Source: Robbsia andropogonis (lineage in GTDB: Bacteria; Pseudomonadota; Gammaproteobacteria; Burkholderiales; Burkholderiaceae). Taken from it: a stretch of DNA of 64,000 nt. The notes under the pieces are model-generated. The model was not told the origin of the DNA, did no database searches, and worked only from the letters and a program-made list of their open reading frames with translations. A program made the position numbers and the translations under genes. The stretch spans positions 124,001 to 188,000 of the forward strand of contig NZ_LAQU01000005.1 of the NCBI RefSeq assembly GCF_000970345.1, given 5' to 3'. Each line of letters begins with the position of its first letter. Within the stretch, counting starts at the first letter, position 1. Positions 43,806 to 52,751 of this stretch are shown in pieces.

Positions 43806-46283
43806 CTGTTTTCACAGGCGGCTTGTGTGGCCGTGGGAGTCTCGGCGTTGTGCACTCCGATTCAAGTGTCGGCCCAGGGTGGCGTTGCCGAACATGCGGC
43901 GGCACAACGTTCAACATCCTCCTCTGCGTCGCCGGACGTGCCACCTATTCCGCAGTGGGTACAGAACAAAAGCGAAGACAGCGCCACGCCGACGATGCCT
44001 GTTTTACGCACGCCGCCGCCTGGTGGCAATAGCCTCGGCAGTAACGCTGCCGACCAGGACAGACAAGGTCAACAGATCGACCGCTACGAACAAGGCGATA
44101 GACCGGCGAGATGGTCATCGCACTTTGACGCACGCGACGCCGCGAATGAGACGCTTCCTTGGGATCAGCAGCAGTATTTGCATCCCTCACAAGCGCGCCA
44201 GCCGTGGGTGTCGTCAAGGCCAGGCGCGCCATCGAGCGCATTTCAGCGTTTTGTTCTGGACACCACGGGCACCTATCTTCCCGTGTTCGGCCATAGCCTG
44301 TTCGATACGTCGCGCATGTCCCGCTTTTCCGCGAACCAGAGCGCCCCCGCACCAGCCGACTATGTCATCGGACCCGACGATGAGGTGACGTTGCGCGTTT
44401 GGGGTTCAGTGGAGGGGGACTTGAATCTTACTGTCGATCGCAATGGCCAGATCACGATTCCAAAGGTAGGTGTGGTGACAGTGGCCGGCGTACGGGCTTC
44501 GCAGTTGGAGGCCGTATTGCGCCGGGCAATCGGGCGTAATTTCTCCGGTTTCGATGCGTCTGCATCGTTGCGCAAGCTGCGATCCATTCAAGTCTATGTC
44601 GTCGGGCAGGCAGCCCGCCCTGGGGCATACACGGTATCGAGCATGTCGACGATCGTAAACGCCCTGTTCGAAAGCGGTGGGGTAGGGCCAAATGGATCGA
44701 TGCGTCGAGTGGAGCTGCGTCGCCGGGGCGCCTTGGTCGGCATTGTGGATTTGTACAAATTCATCACACAAGGCAAATCGGACGGTGATCGAAGCTTGTT
44801 GCCCGGCGACGTGATTGTGATTCCGCCATCAGGTCCACGCGTGGCCTTGCTGGGCGCGCTCGACTCGCCTGCAATCTATGAGTTGAAAGACAAAAAGGAG
44901 ACCTTGCGTGACGTGCTCGGGTACGCAGGGGGCACAAGTGCGCTGACGAGCACGGATAAAGTGACGATCGAGCGTGTCGACTCGGCCACGTTGATGACGC
45001 CGGCGCGTAGCGTTGAAAGCCATGCGCTGGATGCGGCGGGGCTCGCGACGATTATCAAGGATGGAGATGTGATCTCGTTGCAAAAAATCAATCCATCCTT
45101 CAAGAATGCCGTGACGCTACGCGGCAACGTGGCGGCATCACTGCGCTATCCGTATAGGGAGGGGATGCACTTGTCGGATCTGCTCCCGGAGCCGGCCGCG
45201 CTGCTCACACCGGATTATTTCAAAAGAAAAAATGTACTCGTGCAGATAGACAAGCCCGATAGGCGTCGGTCGATATCGATCGCGGACCAGACGCGTCATG
45301 TCCAGGCGTTGATCGATGAGCCGAACTGGCGCTATGCGGTGATCGAGCGGATGGATGTGCTCAAGTTGACGACGCGGCTTCTGCCGTTCAATCTGGGGGC
45401 CGTGGTCAATAAGACGGATCCCACCCAGGATCTGGCGTTGGAGCCCGGCGATATCGTGACGATCTTCGGTAGCAAGGACATGCGTCTGCCGCGGGAGGAT
45501 CATACCCGGCTGGTAAGGGTGGATGGCGAAGTCCGTGCCGCTGGCGTGTATGAGTTGTTACCAGGCGAGAGCATGCAAGCGTTGTTGGTACGTGCGGGGG
45601 GGGTGACGTCGGCAGCGTATTTATATGGTGCGGAATTTACTCGGGAGCAGACGCGCAAGCAGCAGGAGGCAAACCTGCTGGAAGCGCTCAATCGAATGGA
45701 GCAACAATCAAGCACGCGTATGGCAAGCTTGATGGCCAATACAAACCAATCCGGAAACAATGAGGCACTGATCTCGCAATTCGCAAAGCAACAGCAGGTG
45801 CAAATTGCGCGGCTCAGAAATCTTAAACCTAGCGGCCGCGTGTCTTTGGAGTTACGTATGGATGCGCAGACGATTGAAGATTTGCCAGACCTCCCCCTCG
45901 ATAATGGCGATACGCTTTATATACCGCCGTTACCTGCGTTTGTTACGGTAGTGGGAGCAGTAAATAACGAGAACGCGATCATCTGGCGGGAAGGGCGCAC
46001 GGTTGACGAGGTTCTGAAAGTGGCAGGCGTGCAGAAGGACATTGCCGATACCAGTCGGAGCTTTGTTCTGCGCGCCGATGGCAGTGTGTTTTCGCGTGAC
46101 TCAACGAGTTGGCACAATTCATTTGAATCCGTCAAGCTGATGCCGGGAGATACGGTCGTCGTTCCGGAAAAGATCGACCCGCGCACGACAATGACGAAGT
46201 TCATGGCCGGCCTGAAAGACTGGTCGCAAGTGATCTCGCAACTTGGATTGGGCGTGGCCGCCATCAGAGTACTGAATCGCTAG
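43788..46283 (+). CDS. SLBB-domain polysaccharide export protein (Wza/OPX-like)
   Basis: An 831-residue exported protein. MHRVHILFSQAACVAVGVSALCTPIQVSAQG looks like a signal peptide, without a clear lipobox. After a Pro/Gln/Ser-rich stretch, the Poly-export domain begins near residue 188 (ADYVIGPDDEVTLRVWG) and several SLBB-like domains follow (VYVVGQAARPGAYTVSS; VRVDGEVRAAGVYELLPG; VTVVGAVNNENAI). Wza-like proteins form the outer-membrane channel for capsule or exopolysaccharide, and this is over twice the length of Wza. ATG 43788 is chosen for the signal peptide; ATG 43698 gives 30 more residues. No Wzc or glycosyltransferase gene is adjacent. Confidence 0.8.
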   Translation: MHRVHILFSQAACVAVGVSALCTPIQVSAQGGVAEHAAAQRSTSSSASPDVPPIPQWVQNKSEDSATPTMPVLRTPPPGGNSLGSNAADQDRQGQQIDRYEQGDRPARWSSHFDARDAANETLPWDQQQYLHPSQARQPWVSSRPGAPSSAFQRFVLDTTGTYLPVFGHSLFDTSRMSRFSANQSAPAPADYVIGPDDEVTLRVWGSVEGDLNLTVDRNGQITIPKVGVVTVAGVRASQLEAVLRRAIGRNFSGFDASASLRKLRSIQVYVVGQAARPGAYTVSSMSTIVNALFESGGVGPNGSMRRVELRRRGALVGIVDLYKFITQGKSDGDRSLLPGDVIVIPPSGPRVALLGALDSPAIYELKDKKETLRDVLGYAGGTSALTSTDKVTIERVDSATLMTPARSVESHALDAAGLATIIKDGDVISLQKINPSFKNAVTLRGNVAASLRYPYREGMHLSDLLPEPAALLTPDYFKRKNVLVQIDKPDRRRSISIADQTRHVQALIDEPNWRYAVIERMDVLKLTTRLLPFNLGAVVNKTDPTQDLALEPGDIVTIFGSKDMRLPREDHTRLVRVDGEVRAAGVYELLPGESMQALLVRAGGVTSAAYLYGAEFTREQTRKQQEANLLEALNRMEQQSSTRMASLMANTNQSGNNEALISQFAKQQQVQIARLRNLKPSGRVSLELRMDAQTIEDLPDLPLDNGDTLYIPPLPAFVTVVGAVNNENAIIWREGRTVDEVLKVAGVQKDIADTSRSFVLRADGSVFSRDSTSWHNSFESVKLMPGDTVVVPEKIDPRTTMTKFMAGLKDWSQVISQLGLGVAAIRVLNR

Positions 46284-46547
46284 CCCATAGGGATGGCGTC
46301 ACCGATCTAGGTAACACCTCTCGATGTCATATCGTTACCTTCGAGGGGGAAGCGCCACGCAACGCTTCTTCAGCGGGCGACGAGACTACCACTAGAGTCG
46401 TAATTTTGCCATTTGCCCGCAAAATACAGAGAATGCTTGTCGTGGGTCAGCCACATAGGGTCTTTCCATGCTTCGGCAATATCGCCATTTTTATCACTTA
46501 TCCCCATAAAATGCGCAATATCGACAACATGACGGAAGAGGCCTTCC

Positions 46548-47717
46548 ATGACGCTACCCGATCCCGCCGGCGACGATCCGTTCGTTACGACGCGCGAGGC
46601 TGCAGAACTGCTCGGCGTATCGTTGAAAACCGCGCAGGTATGGTTTGAACAAGGCGGCATCCCCTCCTGGAAAACACCAGGCGGGCATAGACGGGCACGG
46701 CGCAGTGCGGTGATGGCAATGCGTAAGCGGGACGCGAAGCGATCAGATCCGCGTTTGCATCAAGCCATCCTTGTGCATCGCGCCAGCGACGTGATGCAAG
46801 CCCGCGTCGAGCAACTGCGCCTGTCGCCCTTTCCCGTTCACCTTTGTACCGGCGATCTGCTCGACCTGCTTATCCAGGTAGGCACGGTTGCGCCGGAAGT
46901 GTTGATCATCGACTTGAATGATGTCGACTGGCAGAAATTCGAGATGCTGCGCCGTATCACATCGTCGTCACGCCTTTCCCACGTCAAAGTTATCGCGCTG
47001 AGTGCATTGAGCGAGCGGGACCTGCGAAGCGAGGTAGGGAAAGTGGATCGGGTGACATTGGTACCCCCCGACGTGGATGCCACACCCTTCCTGGCCGCCG
47101 TGCACGAGTGCCTGGGATGGTCACTCGGGGGAGAGGAGGGTGGTAAGACACCGTCCATGGCCGATGTTGCACCTGGCACGCCGATGCCTGGATTTGTAAC
47201 GCTGCCCAACGAGCCAAGCCGATTGCTGGCGGTGAAACGCAGCGGCTTGGCCGGCGCCGCGCCAGAAACCACATTCGACGATCTCACAAGGCTGGCGAGC
47301 CAGACCCTCCGAACCCCTATTTGCCTGCTCAGCATCCTGACGTCGGACCAGCAATGGTTCAAGTCACATTGGGGGCTGGATGTATCACAAACGCCGCGCG
47401 CATGGTCCTTCTGCAACCATACGATTCAAGCGGATGAGATTTTCGTGGTCCAGGATGCCACGCTCGACGAACGGTTCAAGCAAAATCCATTGGTCATCGG
47501 ATATCCCAATATTCGTTTTTATGCAGGTTTTCCCATCCGGGACGTCGACGGCTTTCCACTCGGAGCGCTCTGTGTCATCGATCGTCGGCCTCGGACGCTG
47601 GGAGCTGCGCAAGTGGAAGCGCTGCACACCATCGCCGCCGCGGTTGCCGATAAGATCAATCTGCGGCTGAGAGAGCGTCAGCTTCGAGCGGTTCCCAGTG
47701 GTACCTTTGGCGATTGA
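46548..47717 (+). CDS. HTH / pseudo-receiver / GAF regulator
   Basis: A 389-residue fusion. Residues about 12-55 form an excisionase/MerR-like helix-turn-helix (VTTREAAELLGVSLKTAQVWFEQGGIPSWKTPGGHRRA), about 68-195 resemble a receiver domain with Asp at PEVLIIDLND but no N-terminal acidic pair, and about 230-380 are a GAF domain (SILTSDQQWFKS, FYAGFPIRDVDGFPLGALCVID). It probably binds DNA and responds to a small signal through GAF. ATG 46548 has GGAAGAGG a few bases upstream. It is monocistronic and its target is unknown. Confidence 0.75.
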   Translation: MTLPDPAGDDPFVTTREAAELLGVSLKTAQVWFEQGGIPSWKTPGGHRRARRSAVMAMRKRDAKRSDPRLHQAILVHRASDVMQARVEQLRLSPFPVHLCTGDLLDLLIQVGTVAPEVLIIDLNDVDWQKFEMLRRITSSSRLSHVKVIALSALSERDLRSEVGKVDRVTLVPPDVDATPFLAAVHECLGWSLGGEEGGKTPSMADVAPGTPMPGFVTLPNEPSRLLAVKRSGLAGAAPETTFDDLTRLASQTLRTPICLLSILTSDQQWFKSHWGLDVSQTPRAWSFCNHTIQADEIFVVQDATLDERFKQNPLVIGYPNIRFYAGFPIRDVDGFPLGALCVIDRRPRTLGAAQVEALHTIAAAVADKINLRLRERQLRAVPSGTFGD

Positions 47718-47762
47718 GGGCATGACGTGTCAGGAAGGGCGTCAGCGAGCGGATTGTCCACG

Positions 47763-48971
47763 TTATCGACGGAAGCGTCGGCAGTGTTCAAGGTAGCCCG
47801 CTTCGTGACTACCGACAAGTTCGACGACACTTTGCCAGAGCCACAGTGGCGCGGCGATCGACTTGTTTTTTGAGCGGCCTAGTTCACTTAGCCAAGTTCG
47901 GCGCGTTGTCGCATCCATTTGCCTTGAATGCGCATGCCCCACGACCAAGGCAAGATAGCGGGCGACCTTCATTGCTTCATCCTCGCTGATTTGCTCGATT
48001 TCCAGTTTTAAATCCTGTGGCAGCAACTCCCGCAGGATCACGGAATGCCCCTGCAGCTCAGCGGCTCGCATTCGTTCACCAAGATAAGGCGATAAATGAC
48101 GGGCGCCTTCGACAACGCGCCGCGCGTTGTCCGTCGGCATCGGCGCGCCCGCGTAGCGCGGTGCGGCCGCTTTAACGCCTTCCTTGATGTCGATGAGGCA
48201 AAGATCGTCTCCTTCTATGGCGCCTCCATCCACGTCGAGCAATACCGCATAACGAAGACGGCCGAGGGAACTGCATCCTTTCACCCAGTATGCCGCATCG
48301 AGTACCGTCGTCCTGCCGTTGTCGGCCCGGCCCCGCAGGCTGGTCGCTAATTGCGAGACGGTGCGTTTCTCGAAAAGACGAGCGATAGCGGTGTGCTCGG
48401 TTTTACTGACCGGCCAAAATCGTTTACCTAGTGGAATTGTCGGGGCGATATCGTCGAGACGTTCAAGCGCGAGACTTTTCCAGGAGCGCCTGACCGCCTC
48501 TCGCATGACCAAGCGCACCATTTCCGGCCGCTTCTCCAATCCCTCATGCGCGCGTTTTGCGTCGAACGCGGTGACATAGCCGTCGAATAGCGCTTCGATC
48601 ATGCTCACGGTCGTGATACCCGGCAGATCGGAGCTACGTGCCGCCGTTGCAAGCGACAGACCCAGCCGGATCAGATCGTGCGCCGGATTGCCTATCACCG
48701 TTTGATCCAGGTCGCGTATCTGGATCTCGATACGCCCTTGTGTATCTGCAACAGGTCCGAGATTGCCGGTGTGGCAGTCGCCGCAAATCCAGATGGCCGG
48801 ACCTTGAGGCAGGCGCCGGATATCCGCCTCATTCAGCCAGTCGTAGAACTTGCTGGTACTGCCGCGTACATAAGCATGGGTGGAGCGGGCCATCTTGGCA
48901 TTGCGTTTTTGGGCGAGGATGGTCTGCCGGGCTGCGTGGTTGCGTATGCCCGGCTTTGTTTGTTTCGGCAT
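47763..48971 (-). CDS. DUF2252 family protein (kinase-like fold)
   Basis: A 402-residue protein of DUF2252, related to aminoglycoside-phosphotransferase/protein-kinase-like folds. WICGDCHTGNLG (about 62-73) and IQIRDLDQTVIGNPAHDLIRLGLSLA (about 84-110) mimic the catalytic Asp and metal sites, and SSLGRLRYAVLLD and LIDIKEG follow. Its substrate is unknown. ATG 48971 has AAGGAA seven bases upstream; the frame is open to 49061. It stands alone. Confidence 0.85.
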   Translation of the reverse strand: MPKQTKPGIRNHAARQTILAQKRNAKMARSTHAYVRGSTSKFYDWLNEADIRRLPQGPAIWICGDCHTGNLGPVADTQGRIEIQIRDLDQTVIGNPAHDLIRLGLSLATAARSSDLPGITTVSMIEALFDGYVTAFDAKRAHEGLEKRPEMVRLVMREAVRRSWKSLALERLDDIAPTIPLGKRFWPVSKTEHTAIARLFEKRTVSQLATSLRGRADNGRTTVLDAAYWVKGCSSLGRLRYAVLLDVDGGAIEGDDLCLIDIKEGVKAAAPRYAGAPMPTDNARRVVEGARHLSPYLGERMRAAELQGHSVILRELLPQDLKLEIEQISEDEAMKVARYLALVVGHAHSRQMDATTRRTWLSELGRSKNKSIAAPLWLWQSVVELVGSHEAGYLEHCRRFRR

Positions 48972-49602
48972 TGATAGGTTCCTTGTAATCCTCGTATCGT
49001 CCCACCTTCCGTTGCACTGCTCCGCCTGCAACACCACGCGCGGCATTGTGTAGTGGATCAACCAATTGCAATTGTTGCTTCAATCGTCTGTGCGTTAGGT
49101 TGTGCAATTAGTGTGCCATCGCTGGTAAATGCGCGTTATCCGCCGTGCGCACGCGGGTCTCAAAAAGCAATCCGCCGCCTTCGTCTGCTCGCGCGGCGGA
49201 TGGCCGATGATGGTTTTTCATTTATTTATTTGGAGGGTTAGTCGTGAAGGATGATGTATTTTAATAAAATGCCTGCTTGATCAATCAGGTATTTTCTTTC
49301 GATGACGAGCGCGATTTTTAGTAATATGACAGATGAAATACCACATAATCTTGCTGTTTATTTTTAAATATTACAATCACGAACAATACTGTGTGGTATA
49401 GGGGGGCCGCGAAAGCATTTTTCAGTGCGAGAGATATTAAATAGAATATGGCCACTGTCGAAATACGTTGTGCGGATGCATTGCCATGTCTCGGAATAAG
49501 ATTGTGAACCTTGGCACTCAACACATTTTCATAGCGGCAAATTTTCAGCGTAGAATGCGTCTGCCGCCGCGCTGCCAGCGCGCTTTTGGTTCTACGACAA
49601 CG
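48972..49602. other. Divergent intergenic region with a near-palindrome and weak short frames
   Basis: 631 bases between DUF2252 (minus) and the diguanylate cyclase (plus). It holds a 62-codon frame (49053-49241) with one hydrophobic stretch and no ribosome site, a 9-base-pair hairpin (49170-49201), a strong GGAGGG before a 6-codon frame at 49244, and the near-palindrome at 49266-49295. None is firmly a gene. Confidence 0.4.
49266..49295. repeat. 30-base near-palindrome (terminator- or operator-like)
   Basis: AAAAT, then CCTG-N-TTGATCAA-N-CAGG, then ATTTT: only two base pairs of 15 mismatch, and the right side continues into a T-rich run. It could be a bidirectional terminator or a regulator site. 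Nothing recognisable ends next to it. Confidence 0.45.
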
Positions 49603-50832
49603 ATGCACGTCGATCTCCTCACTCTTTATTTGCTTGCGATCGGAACGCTTCTGGCCAGTGCTGGAATGACGTATTGGGAGCATCTTACGCATCCCAAACG
49701 CAGTAAGGAGTTGCGCGTTCTGGCAGGCGCTTATACGACGTTGGCGATCGGGTGTGCGGCCGCAGTCTTGCGTCGCGTATTATCAGGGGAAGCGGGTGTC
49801 GCCGGCGCTGCGATAAGCAATCTGCTTATTGTTGGTGGTTATTTGCTAATTCTTCATGGCGTTGCATTGATGCATGGACGCCAATATCGTGTTGTATCCC
49901 TGGGGATGCTGGCGCTGCTGGCGTTGACGTGGGCTGTCGCCGGCGTTCAAGGCCAGGCTGTAATGTGGGCATACGTCAGCGCGTTCCCTATTGCGGTGGC
50001 GTCGGGCCTGACGGCACGGGAATTCCTTCGAGACGATGGCACCAAATTGGCACCATCAAGATATATCGTTGTTGTGGTAACCGCTATTCACGCGCTTTTC
50101 TATATATTCAGGGCGTGTATTCTGCCGTGGCTTGCTGTGCCGTTTGGTGTGCATTTCTTATCGATCGCCGGAAAGGTGACGATGTATGAGGGTGTTCTAT
50201 ATTCCGTGGTGCTGCCGATGGCAATGCTCCGATTGGTGCGTGAAGAATCGCATAGCCAGTTATTGCAGGATTCGCAGACAGACTACCTGACCCGTCTTGG
50301 GAATCGCCGGTGGTTTTTCGAGGAAGGTGAACGGATCATTCGTGAACATACGGCCAAGGGACAAGCCGATCGACCTACTGCTTTGCTGGTTTTCGATCTC
50401 GACCATTTCAAAGGGATCAATGACCAGTTTGGTCATAAGACGGGCGATGAAGTCTTGCGAGCGTTTGCCGAGACGGTGCAGGAGGTTGCGCCTTCGCGTA
50501 CCGTGCTTGCGCGAATCGGTGGCGAAGAATTCGCCATGTTGTTGCCTGGGTATGAAACGTTCCGGGCGAGAGAGGTAGGCGAATCTGTCGCACGGCGCTT
50601 TGCCGAGTCCGTTTCCGCTCAGATGCATGCACTAGGCCTTGCAGCAACGGTGAGTATTGGCCTGGCACAGTTTGGAGAGGACGTGCCGACGCTTTCGGAT
50701 TTGCTGGCCGCTGCGGATCGCGCGTTGTACAGTGCAAAGTCACTCGGTCGAAATCGACTGGAGGTCGCGCAGTCTTTACAGGTACTACGTCATTCAGATG
50801 ACGAACTGTCCATTTCTCGAGGCTTTTCGTAA
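49603..50832 (+). CDS. Membrane-bound diguanylate cyclase
   Basis: A 409-residue protein with six or seven hydrophobic helices in residues 1-215 (MASE-like sensor) and a C-terminal GGDEF domain (about 225-395). DYLTRLGNRR, FDLDHFKGINDQFGH and RIGGEEFAML (signature near 306-310) are intact, so it should make c-di-GMP from two GTP. The RxxD product-inhibition site five residues before GGEEF is absent (PSRT), so feedback inhibition at that site is unlikely. ATG 49603 begins the hydrophobic part. Monocistronic. Confidence 0.88.
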   Translation: MHVDLLTLYLLAIGTLLASAGMTYWEHLTHPKRSKELRVLAGAYTTLAIGCAAAVLRRVLSGEAGVAGAAISNLLIVGGYLLILHGVALMHGRQYRVVSLGMLALLALTWAVAGVQGQAVMWAYVSAFPIAVASGLTAREFLRDDGTKLAPSRYIVVVVTAIHALFYIFRACILPWLAVPFGVHFLSIAGKVTMYEGVLYSVVLPMAMLRLVREESHSQLLQDSQTDYLTRLGNRRWFFEEGERIIREHTAKGQADRPTALLVFDLDHFKGINDQFGHKTGDEVLRAFAETVQEVAPSRTVLARIGGEEFAMLLPGYETFRAREVGESVARRFAESVSAQMHALGLAATVSIGLAQFGEDVPTLSDLLAAADRALYSAKSLGRNRLEVAQSLQVLRHSDDELSISRGFS

Positions 50833-50971
50833 GCGTTTTCTCGGTGTTTCATCCTGAGACACCTATGCATCCCTGGTTGATTTCGATATCCGGCCCTTGC
50901 CTGAGCTGATGCGGCAATTTCCTTATAATAGGTAATTGACTTCATCATGGTCTTGGACCTGGAGCGTATGC

Positions 50972-51538
50972 ATGAGCCAGATTGCAAGCAGCACATGGCA
51001 CGCCGACCCGTTGGTTTGGGGGAATGGCCCTACGGTGTTTGAACTCTTTCTTGAGCCTACATGCGCATTCTCTGTAAAAGCCTTCAACAAAATCTGGCCG
51101 CTGATCGATCGTGTTGGTGAAAAGCAGTTGACGGTAAAGATACGTCTGCAGTCGCAACCTTGGCATCTTTATTCAGGCGTTGTCGTGCGTTGTGTTCTGG
51201 CAGCGTCGACGACACCGGGCGGTAAGGACGCTGCGAAAGCCGTGCTTGCCGCCGTTGCCGCGAATCGTGATGCCTATGAATTCGAGAAGCATGGGGGCGG
51301 TGCCAATATGGACGTGACGCCACACCAATTGATCGCGCGACTGGAGCAGGAAAGTGGTGTACCGCTGGCGGCGGCATTCGCGCTGCCCGATCTTGATAAA
51401 GTGGTCAAATGGCACTGCAAATACGCACGTCAGAATGGCATTCATGTGTCGCCGACGTTTATGGTGGACGGTCTCGTTGATCCGGCGTTCAGTAGCGGAG
51501 AAGACATGGAAGCCTGGGCTACCCGGTTGACGACATGA
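50972..51538 (+). CDS. DsbA/thioredoxin-fold protein lacking the resolving cysteine
   Basis: A 188-residue cytosolic protein of the DsbA/2-hydroxychromene-isomerase-like thioredoxin superfamily. FELFLEPTCAFSVKAFNKIW gives Cys31 but Ser34 in the C-x-x-C position, and VSPTFMVDG carries the cis-Pro. A second Cys occurs in the DKVVKWHCKYA helix. With CxxS it cannot make the usual intramolecular disulfide and may act as a glutathione-linked or isomerase-type enzyme. ATG 50972 has GGAG seven bases upstream. Neighbours give no hint. Confidence 0.8.
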   Translation: MSQIASSTWHADPLVWGNGPTVFELFLEPTCAFSVKAFNKIWPLIDRVGEKQLTVKIRLQSQPWHLYSGVVVRCVLAASTTPGGKDAAKAVLAAVAANRDAYEFEKHGGGANMDVTPHQLIARLEQESGVPLAAAFALPDLDKVVKWHCKYARQNGIHVSPTFMVDGLVDPAFSSGEDMEAWATRLTT

Positions 51539-51678
51539 TGTTTGCATCGAGCACGGTCGAGTACCGGACGTTGCCATTGAATCCGTCCGGCATCACCGCG
51601 TGTTTCGGTGGTATTCGAAAAAGCAATTTTATTCTGCGCGACCCGTATTGCGGGCGTGTGGAGAACGGAGCGTAATGA

Positions 51679-52746
51679 ATGACGAGATCAGCATTGGTGG
51701 TAGGCGCAAGCGGTATTGTCGGTAGCGCTACGGCAGCATTGCTCGTAGCACAGGGTTGGTCGGTATATGGTTTGGCCCGTCGTGCGACGGCCCAGGACGG
51801 CGTAGTGCCGCTCTCGGCCGATTTGCAGGATCCGGCCGCCACCGAGCAGGCCCTGGCAGGCGTGAAATGCGATGCGGTATTTATCACGACGTGGCTTCGG
51901 CAGGACAGCGAGGCGGAGAACATTCGGGTCAACGCCGCGATGGTGCGCAATCTATTGGATAGCCTGCGGGCGAACAGCCGTCCGCGTCATGTTGCCTTGG
52001 TCACGGGGCTGAAGCATTATCTCGGGCCGTTTGAGGCGTATGGCAAGGGCATGCTGCCGCAAACGCCGTTTCGCGAAGACCAGGGACGGCTCGATGTCGA
52101 GAACTTTTATTATGCGCAAGAAGACGAAGTATTTGCCGCAGCGAAAAAAGATGGCTTTACCTGGAGCGTGCATCGTCCGCATACGGTGATTGGGAAGGCT
52201 GTGGGTAACGCGATGAACATGGGTACGACACTGGCCGTGTATGCCACGCTATGTCGGGAAATGGGCCGTCCTTTCGTTTTTCCAGGATCTGCCACGCAAT
52301 GGAATAGTTTGACCGACATGACCGATGCAGGCCTGTTGGCGAAGCAATTACTGTGGGCGGCCACGACACCTGCCGCTGCCAATCAGGATTTCAACGTCGT
52401 GAACGGTGATGTGTTTCGCTGGAGTTGGATGTGGCGTCGGATTGGTGCATGGTTTGGCGTCGATGCCGTGCCGTTCGACGGTACCGTAAGACCGCTCGAA
52501 CAGCAAATGGCGGGAGACGCGGACCAGTGGCGCGAGATTGCCGCTCGCTATGATCTCGTGGAGCCGGATTTGAGCCGTCTCGCTTCACCGTGGCATACTG
52601 ACGCAGATCTCGGGCGACCCATTGAGGTCGTCACGGATATGTCAAAGAGTCGTCGCCTGGGTTTCAAGGAGTATCAGCCGACAGACGATGCGTTTATTGC
52701 GCTGTTCGAAAGGCTGTGCGCGGATAGACTGATTCCGCGTCCGTGA
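51679..52746 (+). CDS. PRISE-type NAD(P)H-dependent enone reductase (SDR family)
   Basis: A 355-residue SDR protein of the progesterone-5-beta-reductase/iridoid-synthase-like (PRISE) group. The cofactor site is VVGASGIVGSA (about 7-17), the family block TGLKHYLGPFE (about 108-118) holds the active-site Lys, and ENFYYAQED (about 141-149) holds the catalytic Tyr; LTDMTDAGLLAKQLLWAA follows. It would reduce an activated C=C bond such as in 2-enones. ATG 51679 is the in-frame start after GGAG. It is convergent with the PIG-L operon with a 5-base gap. Confidence 0.87.
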   Translation: MTRSALVVGASGIVGSATAALLVAQGWSVYGLARRATAQDGVVPLSADLQDPAATEQALAGVKCDAVFITTWLRQDSEAENIRVNAAMVRNLLDSLRANSRPRHVALVTGLKHYLGPFEAYGKGMLPQTPFREDQGRLDVENFYYAQEDEVFAAAKKDGFTWSVHRPHTVIGKAVGNAMNMGTTLAVYATLCREMGRPFVFPGSATQWNSLTDMTDAGLLAKQLLWAATTPAAANQDFNVVNGDVFRWSWMWRRIGAWFGVDAVPFDGTVRPLEQQMAGDADQWREIAARYDLVEPDLSRLASPWHTDADLGRPIEVVTDMSKSRRLGFKEYQPTDDAFIALFERLCADRLIPRP

Positions 52747-52751
52747 CAGTA

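Noticed and set aside
49053-49241. 62-codon frame with a hydrophobic stretch
   Set aside because: No ribosome site, an internal hairpin, and no conservation clue; reported only as intergenic content.
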